DNA of 64,000 bases from Gammaproteobacteria bacterium (GTDB lineage: Bacteria > Pseudomonadota > Gammaproteobacteria > Pseudomonadales > UBA5518), in NCBI GenBank assembly GCA_016705365.1, contig JADIYI010000008.1, positions 186,001-250,000 on the forward strand, read 5' to 3'. Positions 34,298 through 42,953 of the stretch are shown piece after piece. The notes beneath the pieces were generated by a model, which was not told where the DNA came from, ran no database searches, and saw nothing but the letters and a program-made list of their open reading frames with translations. Position numbers and translations under genes: made by a program. Each line of letters begins with the position of its first letter. Positions within the stretch are counted from its first letter, which is position 1.

Positions 34298-35536
34298 TCA
34301 ACCGGTCTGCACTTTGATCAGTTGCAGATATCCATCGGCCATCTTGCGATGTTTGTCGAAATTACGCGCGCGACCAAACGATTCCTTCGCACCCGCATAG
34401 TTCTTCTGGTTGAACTGCGCGATACCCATCAGCAGGTGCGCATTCCCCGTGTCTCTCAGCCCGCCCTTGCGCACGCCGCGCTGCAGCGCCTCCGCGGCCG
34501 CGCCCCACTCGCTGCGCTGGATCTGGACTTCGCCGAGACGCACGTACAGGTCACCGTTGCCGGCCATTTCGGCGGCACGGCCGAGCGGACCAATGGCTTT
34601 CGCGAAATCGCGCGCGGCGATCCAGCAATTGGCCTGCTTTTCGTAGAGCTTGAAATCGACCTTCACCAATTTTTTGCTGACGGCCTCGTCGATGGTAAGG
34701 CCGCAACGATACGGTGCGTCGTTGAACAATTGCAGGTCAGCCAGGCGGCGGATGTCCGAATCGTCGGTGATGATGCCGCCGTTGTACGCGACCTGCAGCA
34801 CGCCGAGCGAATTGCGGTAGTCCTCGAGCTGCCCGTAAACCGATGACAGCTGCTGCCAATACGTCTTTTTGTCCGGCGCAATGCCGATCAGCTGCTTGAG
34901 ATAGGGAATCGCCTCGCGGAACTGGTCCTGCTGAAGATGAAGGGCCAGAACCAGCTGGATCCAGCTTTCCTGCGGCTTGTCGGCCAATTCGACCGCTTTC
35001 TTGGCCGGCGTGATCGCACGCTTGTAATCGCTTTGCTGGTAGTACGCGACCGCCAGCAGGTAATAAGCGGCGGAGTTCGGGTTCTGCGCGGTACGGAACC
35101 AGTCCTCGAGCGAGGCCGCACCCTCTTTCCATTTTTCCTGCGCAAGAAACATCTGCGCGATCTGGTACCGCGTGTCCGAAATTTCCTTTTCGTTCAGGCC
35201 ACCGGCGGCTATGGCTGCCTGCAGGTGGTTGCGCGCGGAGTCGTAGTTATCCTGTGCCGAGGCAATGGTAGCCAGGATCTGCTCGGTTCGACTGCGTTCA
35301 TAGGGGCTCAGCTTGTCGAGCGAGAGCTTGGAAATTGCCTGCTTCGCAAGCGGATAATTCTCGGCGTTCAGCGCCTCGATGGCCTCGGTAAGGATTTTGC
35401 CGGTAGCCGCATCGATCGAACCGGAATTTGGCGGCGGCTTGTCGTCCTTGTCCGCTGCCTGCACAGGGGAGCCGCCAAGTACCGCGGCGAGCAGGAATGC
35501 GGGAATGATGCGGAGCAGGAGCCGGGTATTGCACAT
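34298..35536 (-). CDS. Tetratricopeptide-repeat periplasmic protein of the TonB operon
   Basis: A 412-residue protein with signal peptide (LLLRIIPAFLLAAVLGGSPVQA) and many TPR-like helical pairs, for example AAYYLLAVAYYQQSDYKRA and GNAHLLMGIAQFNQKNYAGA. TPR proteins are common members of TonB2-type operons and probably scaffold contacts between TonB, DUF3450 and the cell wall. The ATG at 35536 follows the tonB stop by four bases. Two cysteines in the middle (residues about 300 and 325) may pair. Confidence 0.8.
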   Translation of the reverse strand: MCNTRLLLRIIPAFLLAAVLGGSPVQAADKDDKPPPNSGSIDAATGKILTEAIEALNAENYPLAKQAISKLSLDKLSPYERSRTEQILATIASAQDNYDSARNHLQAAIAAGGLNEKEISDTRYQIAQMFLAQEKWKEGAASLEDWFRTAQNPNSAAYYLLAVAYYQQSDYKRAITPAKKAVELADKPQESWIQLVLALHLQQDQFREAIPYLKQLIGIAPDKKTYWQQLSSVYGQLEDYRNSLGVLQVAYNGGIITDDSDIRRLADLQLFNDAPYRCGLTIDEAVSKKLVKVDFKLYEKQANCWIAARDFAKAIGPLGRAAEMAGNGDLYVRLGEVQIQRSEWGAAAEALQRGVRKGGLRDTGNAHLLMGIAQFNQKNYAGAKESFGRARNFDKHRKMADGYLQLIKVQTG

Positions 35537-35540
35537 GCTC

Positions 35541-36143
35541 TTAATTCTCCAAATCAAAGCGGATGATGGTCTGCACGCCGACGCGCTCGACCGCCACACC
35601 GTCTACGACTCTGGGATTGTAGCGCCAGCGCATGATCGCCTTCAGCGCGGCCTCGTCAAAAATGCGCTTGGGTTGCGAATCGACCACGATGGCGTCCTTG
35701 ACTGCGCCGGTTCCGGTGATGGTGAACTGCACCTGCACCCAACCCGTGATGCCGCGGCTGATGGCGCGCTGTGGATAGTCGGGAGGAATGCGGACCAGCG
35801 GAATCGTGTCGCGGTCGGAGCCCGCGCTCATCGACAGCTTGGACATCGCACCGCGCGCATCGAGATTCGGGTTGAGTTGCGCCACGTTGCTGTCGACACT
35901 CCCGGTCTGGAATGCCATTTTCGGCACCTCCGGCGCGGGCGGAGGACGCTCGCGCTCGACCTTCTCCTCGCGCTTGCTGGCCACGTCAGTGTCCTTGCGC
36001 ATGCGCGTGAATTCTATGCGGGTCGCCTCACGCATGCCTGCAGCATCGATCGGCGCGCTGATGAGCACCCACAGCACCCAGAACATGCCGAGCGAGAGCA
36101 GGCTGCCCAGGATAAGCGCGAATGGAATCCTTATGATCAACAA
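35541..36143 (-). CDS. TonB-family energy transducer (TonB2-like)
   Basis: A 200-residue protein: one N-terminal membrane helix (FALILGSLLSLGMFWVLWVL), a short charged/proline linker (RERPPPAPEVP) much shorter than in E. coli TonB, and a C-terminal TonB domain with PPDYPQRAISRGITGWVQV and the end MRWRYNPRVVDGVAVERVGV. The short linker is typical of TonB2, which may need DUF3450/TtpC helpers to span the periplasm. It lies 25 bases downstream of the second ExbD. Confidence 0.88.
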   Translation of the reverse strand: MLIIRIPFALILGSLLSLGMFWVLWVLISAPIDAAGMREATRIEFTRMRKDTDVASKREEKVERERPPPAPEVPKMAFQTGSVDSNVAQLNPNLDARGAMSKLSMSAGSDRDTIPLVRIPPDYPQRAISRGITGWVQVQFTITGTGAVKDAIVVDSQPKRIFDEAALKAIMRWRYNPRVVDGVAVERVGVQTIIRFDLEN

Positions 36144-36168
36144 AACAGCGTTCTCCCAGAGCCCCGAT

Positions 36169-36582
36169 TCAACCGTCGCTGCCCGTATCTGCAGCGATGG
36201 CTATCTCCTTGATACCGCCCAGGCGTACTTCATCCATCACCTTGGCGACCATACCCGCGCGTGACGCCTTGTCAGCCATGATCACGACGCTGTCGTCCGG
36301 TCTTTCGATATGCAATCGCTCGATCATCGCGCGCAGCTGGCGCATGTCCACCGACTGCCTGTCCATCCAGATATCGCCGTTCTCGCGGATGGCGATCAAC
36401 AGGTTGCCCGATTCGCGCGATTCCGCGGTAACCGCTTCCGGCTGGAATACCGTCACGCCCGGTTCCTTGATGAACGAGGTCGTGATAATGAAAAAAATCA
36501 ACAGGTTGATCGTGAAATCGAGCATCGGCGCCAGATCGATGCCGTGGTCCTCGCTCTCCGCCGAATGTCGTTTCGCCTGCAT
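36169..36582 (-). CDS. ExbD/TolR family protein, second copy
   Basis: A 137-residue ExbD with a cytoplasmic start, one membrane helix bearing the proton-carrying Asp (DLAPMLDFTINLLIFFIITT) and a periplasmic domain (SVVIMADKASRAGMVAKVMD). It works with ExbB in a proton-driven motor. It is encoded 26 bases after another ExbD, and both keep the key Asp; the periplasmic halves differ, suggesting a hetero-dimer or different partners. Confidence 0.88.
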   Translation of the reverse strand: MQAKRHSAESEDHGIDLAPMLDFTINLLIFFIITTSFIKEPGVTVFQPEAVTAESRESGNLLIAIRENGDIWMDRQSVDMRQLRAMIERLHIERPDDSVVIMADKASRAGMVAKVMDEVRLGGIKEIAIAADTGSDG

Positions 36583-36608
36583 GGTGCCGCCCTGTCCGAT
36601 TCCCGGAT

Positions 36609-37019
36609 CTATTTGCTGGTCGTGAAGGTGATGTTGTAGATGCCACCGAGGTGAACCTGGTCCACCACCGACACCACGACCCCGGTGGGCGCCATCTCGT
36701 TGGCCAGTATCAGCACGCCGCTGTCCGCATTCACCGCGCTCATGCGTTCTACGTTGGCGCGAATGGCTCGAACATCGACGGCACGGTTGTCGACCCAGAC
36801 CTCACCGTTGTCGAGCACCTGGATCTGGATGCTTTTCGAATCGTCTTCATTCGGTTGCTCGAAGCCGGTCGGCCGGCTCACTTCCACCGCGGTCGCTTTC
36901 ACGAACACCGCGGTGATAATGAAGAAAATCAGCAGATTGATGACAAAATCGAGCATGGGCGCGAGGTCGATCCCATGGGACGATTCGTGTTCGGCATTTA
37001 CGCGGCGTTTTAGGCGCAT
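36609..37019 (-). CDS. ExbD/TolR family protein, first copy
   Basis: A 136-residue ExbD with DLAPMLDFVINLLIFFIITA (membrane helix with the essential Asp) and a periplasmic domain (VWVDNRAVDVRAIRANVERM). It begins two bases after the ExbB stop, so it is the primary ExbD of the unit. The helix is nearly identical to that of the second copy, while the periplasmic parts (residues 45-136) have diverged. Confidence 0.88.
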   Translation of the reverse strand: MRLKRRVNAEHESSHGIDLAPMLDFVINLLIFFIITAVFVKATAVEVSRPTGFEQPNEDDSKSIQIQVLDNGEVWVDNRAVDVRAIRANVERMSAVNADSGVLILANEMAPTGVVVSVVDQVHLGGIYNITFTTSK

Positions 37020-37021
37020 GA

Positions 37022-37543
37022 TTACAATGGCAACCTGTCTGCTAGAAGTTCAGTTTCATGACTGGCGCGGGTGCGAAAATAATGCACTGGGTAAAGGCCG
37101 GTGATGCTCACCGCCAGCCCCGTCATCGTGCAGATCATCGCCTGCGAAACGCCACTCGCCATGCTGCGCGCATCCGCGTTTCCGCGCAGCGCCATCGAAT
37201 CGAACACGCCAAGCATGCCGGTAACGGTACCGATCAGTCCGAGCAGGGGTGACATCGGCACCAGCACCTGCAATACCGGGAAGCCCACCGTCATCGACGC
37301 ATTGAGCCGCGAGATCATCGTCTGGCGGATCTGGCGGGCACACCAGGAACTGTGATCGGTACGCGCATTCCACTGCGCCTGCATTTCCATGGCCTGCTGC
37401 GGCAGGATGCGGCGGAAATACCAGTAACGCTCGATCACCATCGCCCACATCAGCACGCCGGACGCGAAAATCCACGCGACGTACGGACCACCATCTCCCA
37501 CCAGATGGATGACGCCGCGCAACAACGGGATGTTTTCAACCAC
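37022..37543 (-). CDS. exbB: ExbB/TolQ family protein (short form)
   Basis: A 173-residue three-helix ExbB. The first helix is AWIFASGVLMWAMVIE, and the conserved channel core is VPMSPLLGLIGTVTGMLGVFDSM followed by AMICTMTGLAVSI. It overlaps the end of the long TtpC-like gene by eight bases. With the two ExbDs it should form the proton-driven motor that powers the TonB protein. Confidence 0.9.
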   Translation of the reverse strand: MVENIPLLRGVIHLVGDGGPYVAWIFASGVLMWAMVIERYWYFRRILPQQAMEMQAQWNARTDHSSWCARQIRQTMISRLNASMTVGFPVLQVLVPMSPLLGLIGTVTGMLGVFDSMALRGNADARSMASGVSQAMICTMTGLAVSITGLYPVHYFRTRASHETELLADRLPL

Positions 37544-38930
37544 GACGCTGCCTCTCGATGCTCTCGGCCAGCATGCCGGCCGCCTGCTCCTCGATGACCT
37601 GGGTCACTCCCTTGGACAGGGAAGTGAGCAGGGCATTGGCGAACAACAGCGGTATCGCAATGCCAAGACCCAGAACCGTCGCGATCATCGCCGCGCCGAT
37701 ACCCTCGGCCATCAGCTTCGGATCGCTCGAACCGGACTCCGTGATGGCCTGGAAGGTCATGATCATGCCCATTACCGTACCGATCAGGCCGAGCAGCGGG
37801 CCGGCGGCAACCGAAAGCCGCAACAGCGCCTGATAACGCTCGAGCTTCGGCACCTCGCGGAAAACCGCCTCGGAGATTCGCAACTCGGCAACGTCGGCGT
37901 CCTGTTCGATATTGTTCGGATCGCCCTTGAACGCAAGCAGCACGCGACCAAGCGGATTGTTCGCGGTCGGTTTGTCAAGATGCTTCAACTGTGCCGATAC
38001 GCCGACGCGAACCACGACCAGGTAAACAAGCTGGACCAGGAAGCACAGGAAGGCCACGAACCCCACCAGCAGGATCACGTAGTTGATGTCCTCGCCGTTC
38101 TCGATGCGCTGCCCCCAGGTCGGGCGCTCCACATAGAGCGCCATCAGCACGCCACGGGAAGAATCGACGATCGCCTGCACATAACCATCGCTCGCCGACG
38201 AAATCGCGGATGCGTACTGCCGTATATCCGACGGTGGCTGGCGCGGGTAGACGTTGAGCGACTGCAGCGACGGCAGATATTGGAGGAACCTGTCGCCCGT
38301 GGTAACCGAGAACGGACCGATCCGGATCACCTCGGCATCAACCGACTGTCCACCCGGCTCCACGATTTTTGTCTGGTACTTCGCGACCTGCCCGCCCGCG
38401 ACCATCTCGCGCTGCAATTCGAACCACATCCGTTCGAGGTCGGAAGTAGTGGGAATTTCCGCGGAGGTGGCAAAAGCGCGCAGCCAGTCGTCGCGGTCGA
38501 GCTGACCCTCGACCGCGGGGAACTGCGTGGAGATCAGCGATTGCTCGAGCACGGTGGCGGTATCGCCCGCGACCTGTCGTGCCAGGCCGAAAACCTCGGA
38601 GAGGCCAAGGGCGGAAGCCTTCTCGCGCAGTTGCTTGTCGAGTTCGTTGATCTTCAGCTCGTTGGCGGAAAACTTCGCGGACAGGGCGTCCGATGCCGCT
38701 GCCAGCGTCTCGCGCCGGGCCTGCGCTTCATTCAGCATGCTTTGCTGTTCCGCGGGTGCGGCTGCATTGAACTTGGCGGCACGGTCCTGGAACACCTGCT
38801 GCTCGGAGGCGCGTACCGTCGCCACTTCCTGCATCAGGGAATCCAGGGTGTCCTGGGCGATGGCGGACGCTCCCGCCTGCAGCAGGACCAGCGCCGCGAC
38901 ATGGGTGAAAACCTTGCTCAACTTGCTCAC
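37536..38930 (-). CDS. TtpC-like long MotA/TolQ/ExbB proton-channel protein, copy 1
   Basis: A 464-residue protein with the same layout as copy 2: signal peptide (VFTHVAALVLLQAGASAIA), coiled coil (residues 30-115), beta-rich periplasmic domain, a helix at YVILLVGFVAFLCFLVQLVY, and the ExbB core AAGPLLGLIGTVMGMIMTF with LGLGIAIPLLFANALL. The start is GTG, overlapping the DUF3450 stop in the same TCGTGA context as the second pair. It is adjacent to exbB, the normal TonB2 position for TtpC. Confidence 0.85.
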   Translation of the reverse strand: MSKLSKVFTHVAALVLLQAGASAIAQDTLDSLMQEVATVRASEQQVFQDRAAKFNAAAPAEQQSMLNEAQARRETLAAASDALSAKFSANELKINELDKQLREKASALGLSEVFGLARQVAGDTATVLEQSLISTQFPAVEGQLDRDDWLRAFATSAEIPTTSDLERMWFELQREMVAGGQVAKYQTKIVEPGGQSVDAEVIRIGPFSVTTGDRFLQYLPSLQSLNVYPRQPPSDIRQYASAISSASDGYVQAIVDSSRGVLMALYVERPTWGQRIENGEDINYVILLVGFVAFLCFLVQLVYLVVVRVGVSAQLKHLDKPTANNPLGRVLLAFKGDPNNIEQDADVAELRISEAVFREVPKLERYQALLRLSVAAGPLLGLIGTVMGMIMTFQAITESGSSDPKLMAEGIGAAMIATVLGLGIAIPLLFANALLTSLSKGVTQVIEEQAAGMLAESIERQRRG

Positions 38931-39715
38931 GACCGTATCTCCTGGGGGGCGGGAACAGGAACGGTCAGCAGTTCGGGCGGCCCGTCCTTCCTGGCTACGC
39001 GGCGCGCCTCGGCGACAGCGTCGGCGTAACTGTTGTCAACCACCCAGGACTTGTTCTTCGCATCCCAGTAGGCCGTTTCCTCGCCATCGAGCGACTGGTA
39101 CATCAGCGCGACGCGACCCAGGCGCACGAACGAGACGGTACGCGTATCGGCTCCAGTGCCGATCAGGCCTTCGTAGGTATCGAGCGTGCGACCGTACTCG
39201 AGCTCGATCTGGTAGGCCTCGATGATACGGCGGTATTTCTCCGAGATCGTCACGTCGGCGCGCGGCATGATTTCCTGCAGCGTCTTCACGCGCTGCGTGC
39301 GCTCCGCCAGCAGGAACGGCACATCCAGCCCCACGAAGCGCTCGAGCGTGTTGACCATCCGCTGCATCAGCGGCTGGACTTCACGGTTGGTCGTCTCGAT
39401 CTGCAGCAGCTGAGCCTCGATCGAGGTCATCTCCTCGCGTTGCGCGCTGACCTGCTTGTCGAGCTGCTTGTTGTATTTCTCGAGACTCTCGGAGTCTGCG
39501 AGCGCGGTCGCATAGCGGCTCGCAGCATCCTGCGTGCGGTCCCGGATCTCGTTGATCCGTTTCTGCGATTCAGCCGCTGCCTTGTCGGCCTGGCCCTGCA
39601 CGGCCAGCGCCTTGTCGAGCGTCTGGGCATTTGCGGGGACAGCGAGGGCAGTCACTGCGCCGGCAAACATCAAAAGAGCCAGGGCCCTCGTGATCCTGTG
39701 GTTGGAAGGGGTCAT
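38927..39715 (-). CDS. DUF3450 family periplasmic protein, copy 1
   Basis: A 262-residue exported protein, first gene of the nine-gene operon. Signal peptide ALALLMFAGAVTALAVPANA, long coiled coil (residues 35-105), then YQIELEYGRTLDTYEGL, RLGRVALMYQSLDGEETAYWD and the end VPVPAPQEIRS. AGGAGG precedes the ATG by about 12 bases. It is clearly paralogous to 33578-34285. Confidence 0.87.
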   Translation of the reverse strand: MTPSNHRITRALALLMFAGAVTALAVPANAQTLDKALAVQGQADKAAAESQKRINEIRDRTQDAASRYATALADSESLEKYNKQLDKQVSAQREEMTSIEAQLLQIETTNREVQPLMQRMVNTLERFVGLDVPFLLAERTQRVKTLQEIMPRADVTISEKYRRIIEAYQIELEYGRTLDTYEGLIGTGADTRTVSFVRLGRVALMYQSLDGEETAYWDAKNKSWVVDNSYADAVAEARRVARKDGPPELLTVPVPAPQEIRS

Positions 39716-39853
39716 GACGGGTAGCGCCTCCTGATCAAAGAGTCCGACTCTGCGGGAACCATGGAAAACAACGGGTTTAACGACATTCCGGGGCCTTCAT
39801 TAATTTTCTTCTGAGGCGCGGGTCAGCCGCTCGCGCCTACGACAGCGGGACCT

Positions 39854-39882
39854 ACTGTAATTGAGCGATTTGCGGCTGGCAA
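39854..39882 (-). promoter_or_regulatory. Sigma-70 promoter of the TonB/ExbB operon
   Basis: TTGCCA (39882 to 39877) and TACAGT (39859 to 39854) are spaced by 17 bases on the minus strand. An AT-rich block made of ATTA repeats lies immediately upstream and could act as an UP element. The predicted start is about 130 bases before the DUF3450 gene. Confidence 0.55.
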
Positions 39883-39902
39883 GCAATTAATTAATTAAAT
39901 GA

Positions 39903-39924
39903 CATGTATCAAAAACCATACATG
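39903..39924. promoter_or_regulatory. Perfect inverted repeat between the divergent promoters
   Basis: CATGTAT and ATACATG (7-base arms, 8-base spacer) lie upstream of both the TonB-operon and nuo promoters. The symmetry and position fit a regulator binding site that could act on both directions; the regulator is unknown. Confidence 0.45.
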
Positions 39925-39956
39925 ACGGCACGACCGAAGGCCGAATAAAAATTGCT

Positions 39957-39985
39957 TTTCGCGAAATCTTCTGGTGCCCTATACT
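39957..39985 (+). promoter_or_regulatory. Probable promoter of the nuo operon
   Basis: TATACT at 39980-39985 is a good -10 box about 75 bases before nuoA. The -35 match at a 17-base spacing (TTTCGC) is weak, and TTGCTT at 39952 is too far, so an activator may be needed. Confidence 0.4.
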
Positions 39986-40059
39986 GGCGCGCTATCGGCA
40001 AGCCACGGAGGTCCGGCGCGCGGTTCCACGCCACTCGCCCGGAATTGCAGGCAGTATTT

Positions 40060-40464
40060 ATGAGCCAGAATCTCGATTCGCTCGCACATAACTGGGCCGT
40101 TGCAATTTTCGTGCTCGCAATTCTTTTTGTGTGTGGCGCCATGCTGGGCATTTCAGCCCTGCTCGGCGGGCGTACCCGCGGACGCGCCAAGATCGAGCCG
40201 TTCGAGTCAGGCATCGTATCCGTCGGGAGCGCGCATCTGCGTCTTTCGGCGAAGTTCTACCTGGTTGCGATGTTCTTCGTGATTTTCGACGTCGAGGCGC
40301 TTTACCTCTACGCCTGGGCCGTGTCGCTGCGCGAGAACAGCTGGCCCGGCCTGATCGAGGCGGCAACCTTCATTTTCATTTTGCTGGCGGGACTGGTCTA
40401 CCTGTGGCGGATCGGCGCATTGCGCTGGGCGCCGGTTACACGGCGCCGGCCGCCGGAGCGCTGA
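40060..40464 (+). CDS. nuoA: NADH-quinone oxidoreductase subunit A
   Basis: A 134-residue membrane subunit of complex I with three helices and the conserved loop KIEPFESGIVSVGSA, RLSAKFYLVAMFFVIFDVEA. The start at 40060 (MSQNLDSLAHNW) is chosen because upstream in-frame codons overlap the promoter. It is the first of thirteen nuo genes in the standard order A, B, CD, E to N. Confidence 0.95.
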   Translation: MSQNLDSLAHNWAVAIFVLAILFVCGAMLGISALLGGRTRGRAKIEPFESGIVSVGSAHLRLSAKFYLVAMFFVIFDVEALYLYAWAVSLRENSWPGLIEAATFIFILLAGLVYLWRIGALRWAPVTRRRPPER

Positions 40465-40471
40465 GGTCACG

Positions 40472-41134
40472 ATGCAATACACCTTGACACCGATCGCCAC
40501 CGACGCACCGCTCCCGAGCACGGCAGAGCAAGCGGGTGACCCGCTCGCCCAGCAGGTGCACCGCAGCGTCTTCATGGGCAAGCTGGAAGACACGCTGCAG
40601 AAGGCGGTGAGTTGGGGCCGCAAGAACTCGCTCTGGCCCTACAACTTTGGGCTGTCCTGCTGCTACGTCGAGATGGCGACCGCATTCACCGCTCCGCATG
40701 ACGTGGCGCGTTTCGGCGCCGAGGTGATACGCGCCTCGCCGCGCCAGGCTGACTTCATGGTGATTGCCGGCACCTGCTTCATCAAGATGGCACCGGTCAT
40801 CCAGCGCCTCTACGAGCAGATGCTGGAACCGCGGTGGGTGATTTCGATGGGCTCCTGCGCCAATTCCGGTGGCATGTACGATATCTACTCGGTAGTACAG
40901 GGCGTCGACAAGTTTCTTCCGGTCGATGTTTACATACCGGGCTGTCCGCCACGCCCCGAGGCATTCCTGCAGGGTCTGATGCTGTTGCAGGACTCGATCG
41001 CGAACGAACGCCGACCGCTGTCCTGGATGGTTGGCGACCAGGGCGTCCACAAGCTGGAAGTGCCCTCGCAAAAGGAATTGCGTCGCGACAAGCGGATGGC
41101 AACCACCACCCTTCGAACACCGGACAGGATCTGA
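40472..41134 (+). CDS. nuoB: NADH-quinone oxidoreductase subunit B
   Basis: A 220-residue subunit carrying the terminal [4Fe-4S] cluster N2. Ligands are in GLSCCYVEM, IAGTCFIKMAP, GSCANSGGMYD and PGCPPRPEA. It passes electrons to quinone at the interface with NuoD. It starts seven bases after nuoA. Confidence 0.97.
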   Translation: MQYTLTPIATDAPLPSTAEQAGDPLAQQVHRSVFMGKLEDTLQKAVSWGRKNSLWPYNFGLSCCYVEMATAFTAPHDVARFGAEVIRASPRQADFMVIAGTCFIKMAPVIQRLYEQMLEPRWVISMGSCANSGGMYDIYSVVQGVDKFLPVDVYIPGCPPRPEAFLQGLMLLQDSIANERRPLSWMVGDQGVHKLEVPSQKELRRDKRMATTTLRTPDRI

Positions 41135-41177
41135 GCCGAGGAATCGACGTGCCATCATCGATCAGGCAAGCACGCGC

Positions 41178-42953
41178 ATGAAGCACCGGGAAGCCCTGGC
41201 CTCGCTGCCGGGAGCCGAACAGGAGGTCATGGCCGAACTCTACCGGCACTTTGGCGCCGAGGCCCTCTGTTACCAGTCGACCACCGACGGGCTGGCCACC
41301 GCCTGGGTGGCGCGCGAGCAGTTGCCCGAGATACTGCGGTTCCTGCGCAGCCAGCCGCGACCCTTTTCGATGCTCTACGACCTGCATGCCACGGACGAAC
41401 GTCTGCGCGTGCATCGCGACGGGCTGCCGGAGGCGGATTACAGCGTGTTCTACCATCTGCTGTCGCTGGAGCGAAACCGCGATGTGCGGATCAAGGTGGC
41501 ATTGTCCGCAACCGATCTCGTGTTACCAAGCGTGGCGGGTATCTGGCCCAATGCGAACTGGTACGAACGCGAGGTATGGGATCTTTTCGGAATCGAATTC
41601 AGCGGTCACCCGAACCTGCAGCGCATCATGATGCCTCGCACCTGGCAGGGACACCCGTTACGCAAGGACTACCCGGCGCGCGCCACGGAATTCGACCCGT
41701 ATGCGCTGGATGCCGCAAAGCAGGACATGGAGCAGGAGTCGCTGCGCTTCGTACCCGAGGAGTGGGGCATGAGCCGGCACTCGGCGCACGCCGATTACAT
41801 GTTCCTCAACCTCGGTCCCAACCACCCGTCGGCACACGGCGCATTTCGCATCGTGCTGCAACTGAACGGCGAGGAAATCGTCGACTGCGTGCCGGATATC
41901 GGCTATCACCACCGCGGTGCCGAGAAAATGGCCGAGCGCCAGTCCTGGCACAGCTATATCCCCTATACCGACCGTATCGACTATCTCGGCGGGGTGATGA
42001 ACAACCTCCCTTATGTACTCGCGGTCGAGAAACTCGCCGGCATCGAGGTTCCGGACCGGGTGAAGACCATCCGGGTGATGCTTGCCGAAATGTTCCGCAT
42101 CACCAGCCACTTGCTGTTCCTCGGCACTTACATCCAGGACGTGGGCGGCATGTCGCCGATCTTCTTCATCTTCACCGACCGCATGAAAGCCTACGACGTG
42201 ATCGAGGCAATCACCGGCGGGCGCATGCATCCGGCGTGGTATCGCATCGGCGGCGTGACGAACGACCTGCCCGCCGGCTGGGATCGCCTGGTGCGCGAAT
42301 TCTGCGACTGGATGCCGGGACGCCTCGACGAGTACGACAAGGCCGCAATGCGCAACGGCATCCTGCGCTCGCGCACCATCGGCGTGGCGGCCTACAACAG
42401 CACCCAGGCCATCGAATGGGGCACTACCGGCAGCGGCCTTCGGGCAACCGGCGTCGACTTCGATCTGCGCAAGGCGCGGCCCTACTCCGGTTACGAGAAC
42501 TTCGAATTCGAGGTGCCGCTGACGCAAAACGGCGATGCCTACGACCGCGCCACGATCCGCGTCGAGGAAATGCGCCAGAGCCTGCGCATCATTCGCCAGT
42601 GCCTCGAGAACATGCCGGCCGGCGCCTACAAGGCTGATCACCCGCTGACCACTCCGCCGCCGAAGGAACGTACGCTCGTACACATCGAAACGCTGATCAA
42701 CCATTTTCTCGGGGTGTCCTGGGGCCCGGTGATTCCGGCCGGCGAGTGCTGCCAGATGATCGAGGCCACCAAGGGAATCAACAGCTACTACCTGAACTCG
42801 GATGGCGGCACCATGAGTTACCGAACGCGGATTCGCACCCCAAGCTTCGCGCACCTGCAGCAGATCCCCTCGGTAATCCGGGGCAGCTTGATCGCGGACC
42901 TGATAGCCTATCTCGCCAGCATTGATTTCGTGATGGCCGATGTCGACAGATAG
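41178..42953 (+). CDS. nuoCD: NADH-quinone oxidoreductase subunit CD (fused)
   Basis: A 591-residue fusion of the 30-kDa (NuoC, residues 1-190; signature WYEREVWDLFGIEFSGHPNL) and 49-kDa (NuoD, residues 200-591; LNLGPNHPSAHG and GYHHRGAEK) subunits, as in E. coli, Pseudomonas and relatives. NuoD lines the quinone cavity. The ATG at 41178 gives a sensible NuoC start; the frame upstream overlaps nuoB. Confidence 0.96.
   Translation: MKHREALASLPGAEQEVMAELYRHFGAEALCYQSTTDGLATAWVAREQLPEILRFLRSQPRPFSMLYDLHATDERLRVHRDGLPEADYSVFYHLLSLERNRDVRIKVALSATDLVLPSVAGIWPNANWYEREVWDLFGIEFSGHPNLQRIMMPRTWQGHPLRKDYPARATEFDPYALDAAKQDMEQESLRFVPEEWGMSRHSAHADYMFLNLGPNHPSAHGAFRIVLQLNGEEIVDCVPDIGYHHRGAEKMAERQSWHSYIPYTDRIDYLGGVMNNLPYVLAVEKLAGIEVPDRVKTIRVMLAEMFRITSHLLFLGTYIQDVGGMSPIFFIFTDRMKAYDVIEAITGGRMHPAWYRIGGVTNDLPAGWDRLVREFCDWMPGRLDEYDKAAMRNGILRSRTIGVAAYNSTQAIEWGTTGSGLRATGVDFDLRKARPYSGYENFEFEVPLTQNGDAYDRATIRVEEMRQSLRIIRQCLENMPAGAYKADHPLTTPPPKERTLVHIETLINHFLGVSWGPVIPAGECCQMIEATKGINSYYLNSDGGTMSYRTRIRTPSFAHLQQIPSVIRGSLIADLIAYLASIDFVMADVDR

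Larger units (their letters stand above)
39716..40059. other. Divergent control region between the TonB operon and nuo
   Basis: A 344-base non-coding stretch that holds a minus-strand promoter (39854-39882), an AT-rich block (39883-39899), a perfect inverted repeat (39903-39924) and a probable plus-strand promoter (-10 at 39980). No gene fits. Confidence 0.7.

Noticed and set aside
37509..39029. Plus-strand open frame opposite the first TtpC-like gene
   Set aside because: Shadow with no membrane or catalytic pattern; the minus-strand gene is clear.
39952..39957. TTGCTT as -35 box for the nuo promoter
   Set aside because: It is 22 bases from the TATACT -10 box, too far for sigma-70.
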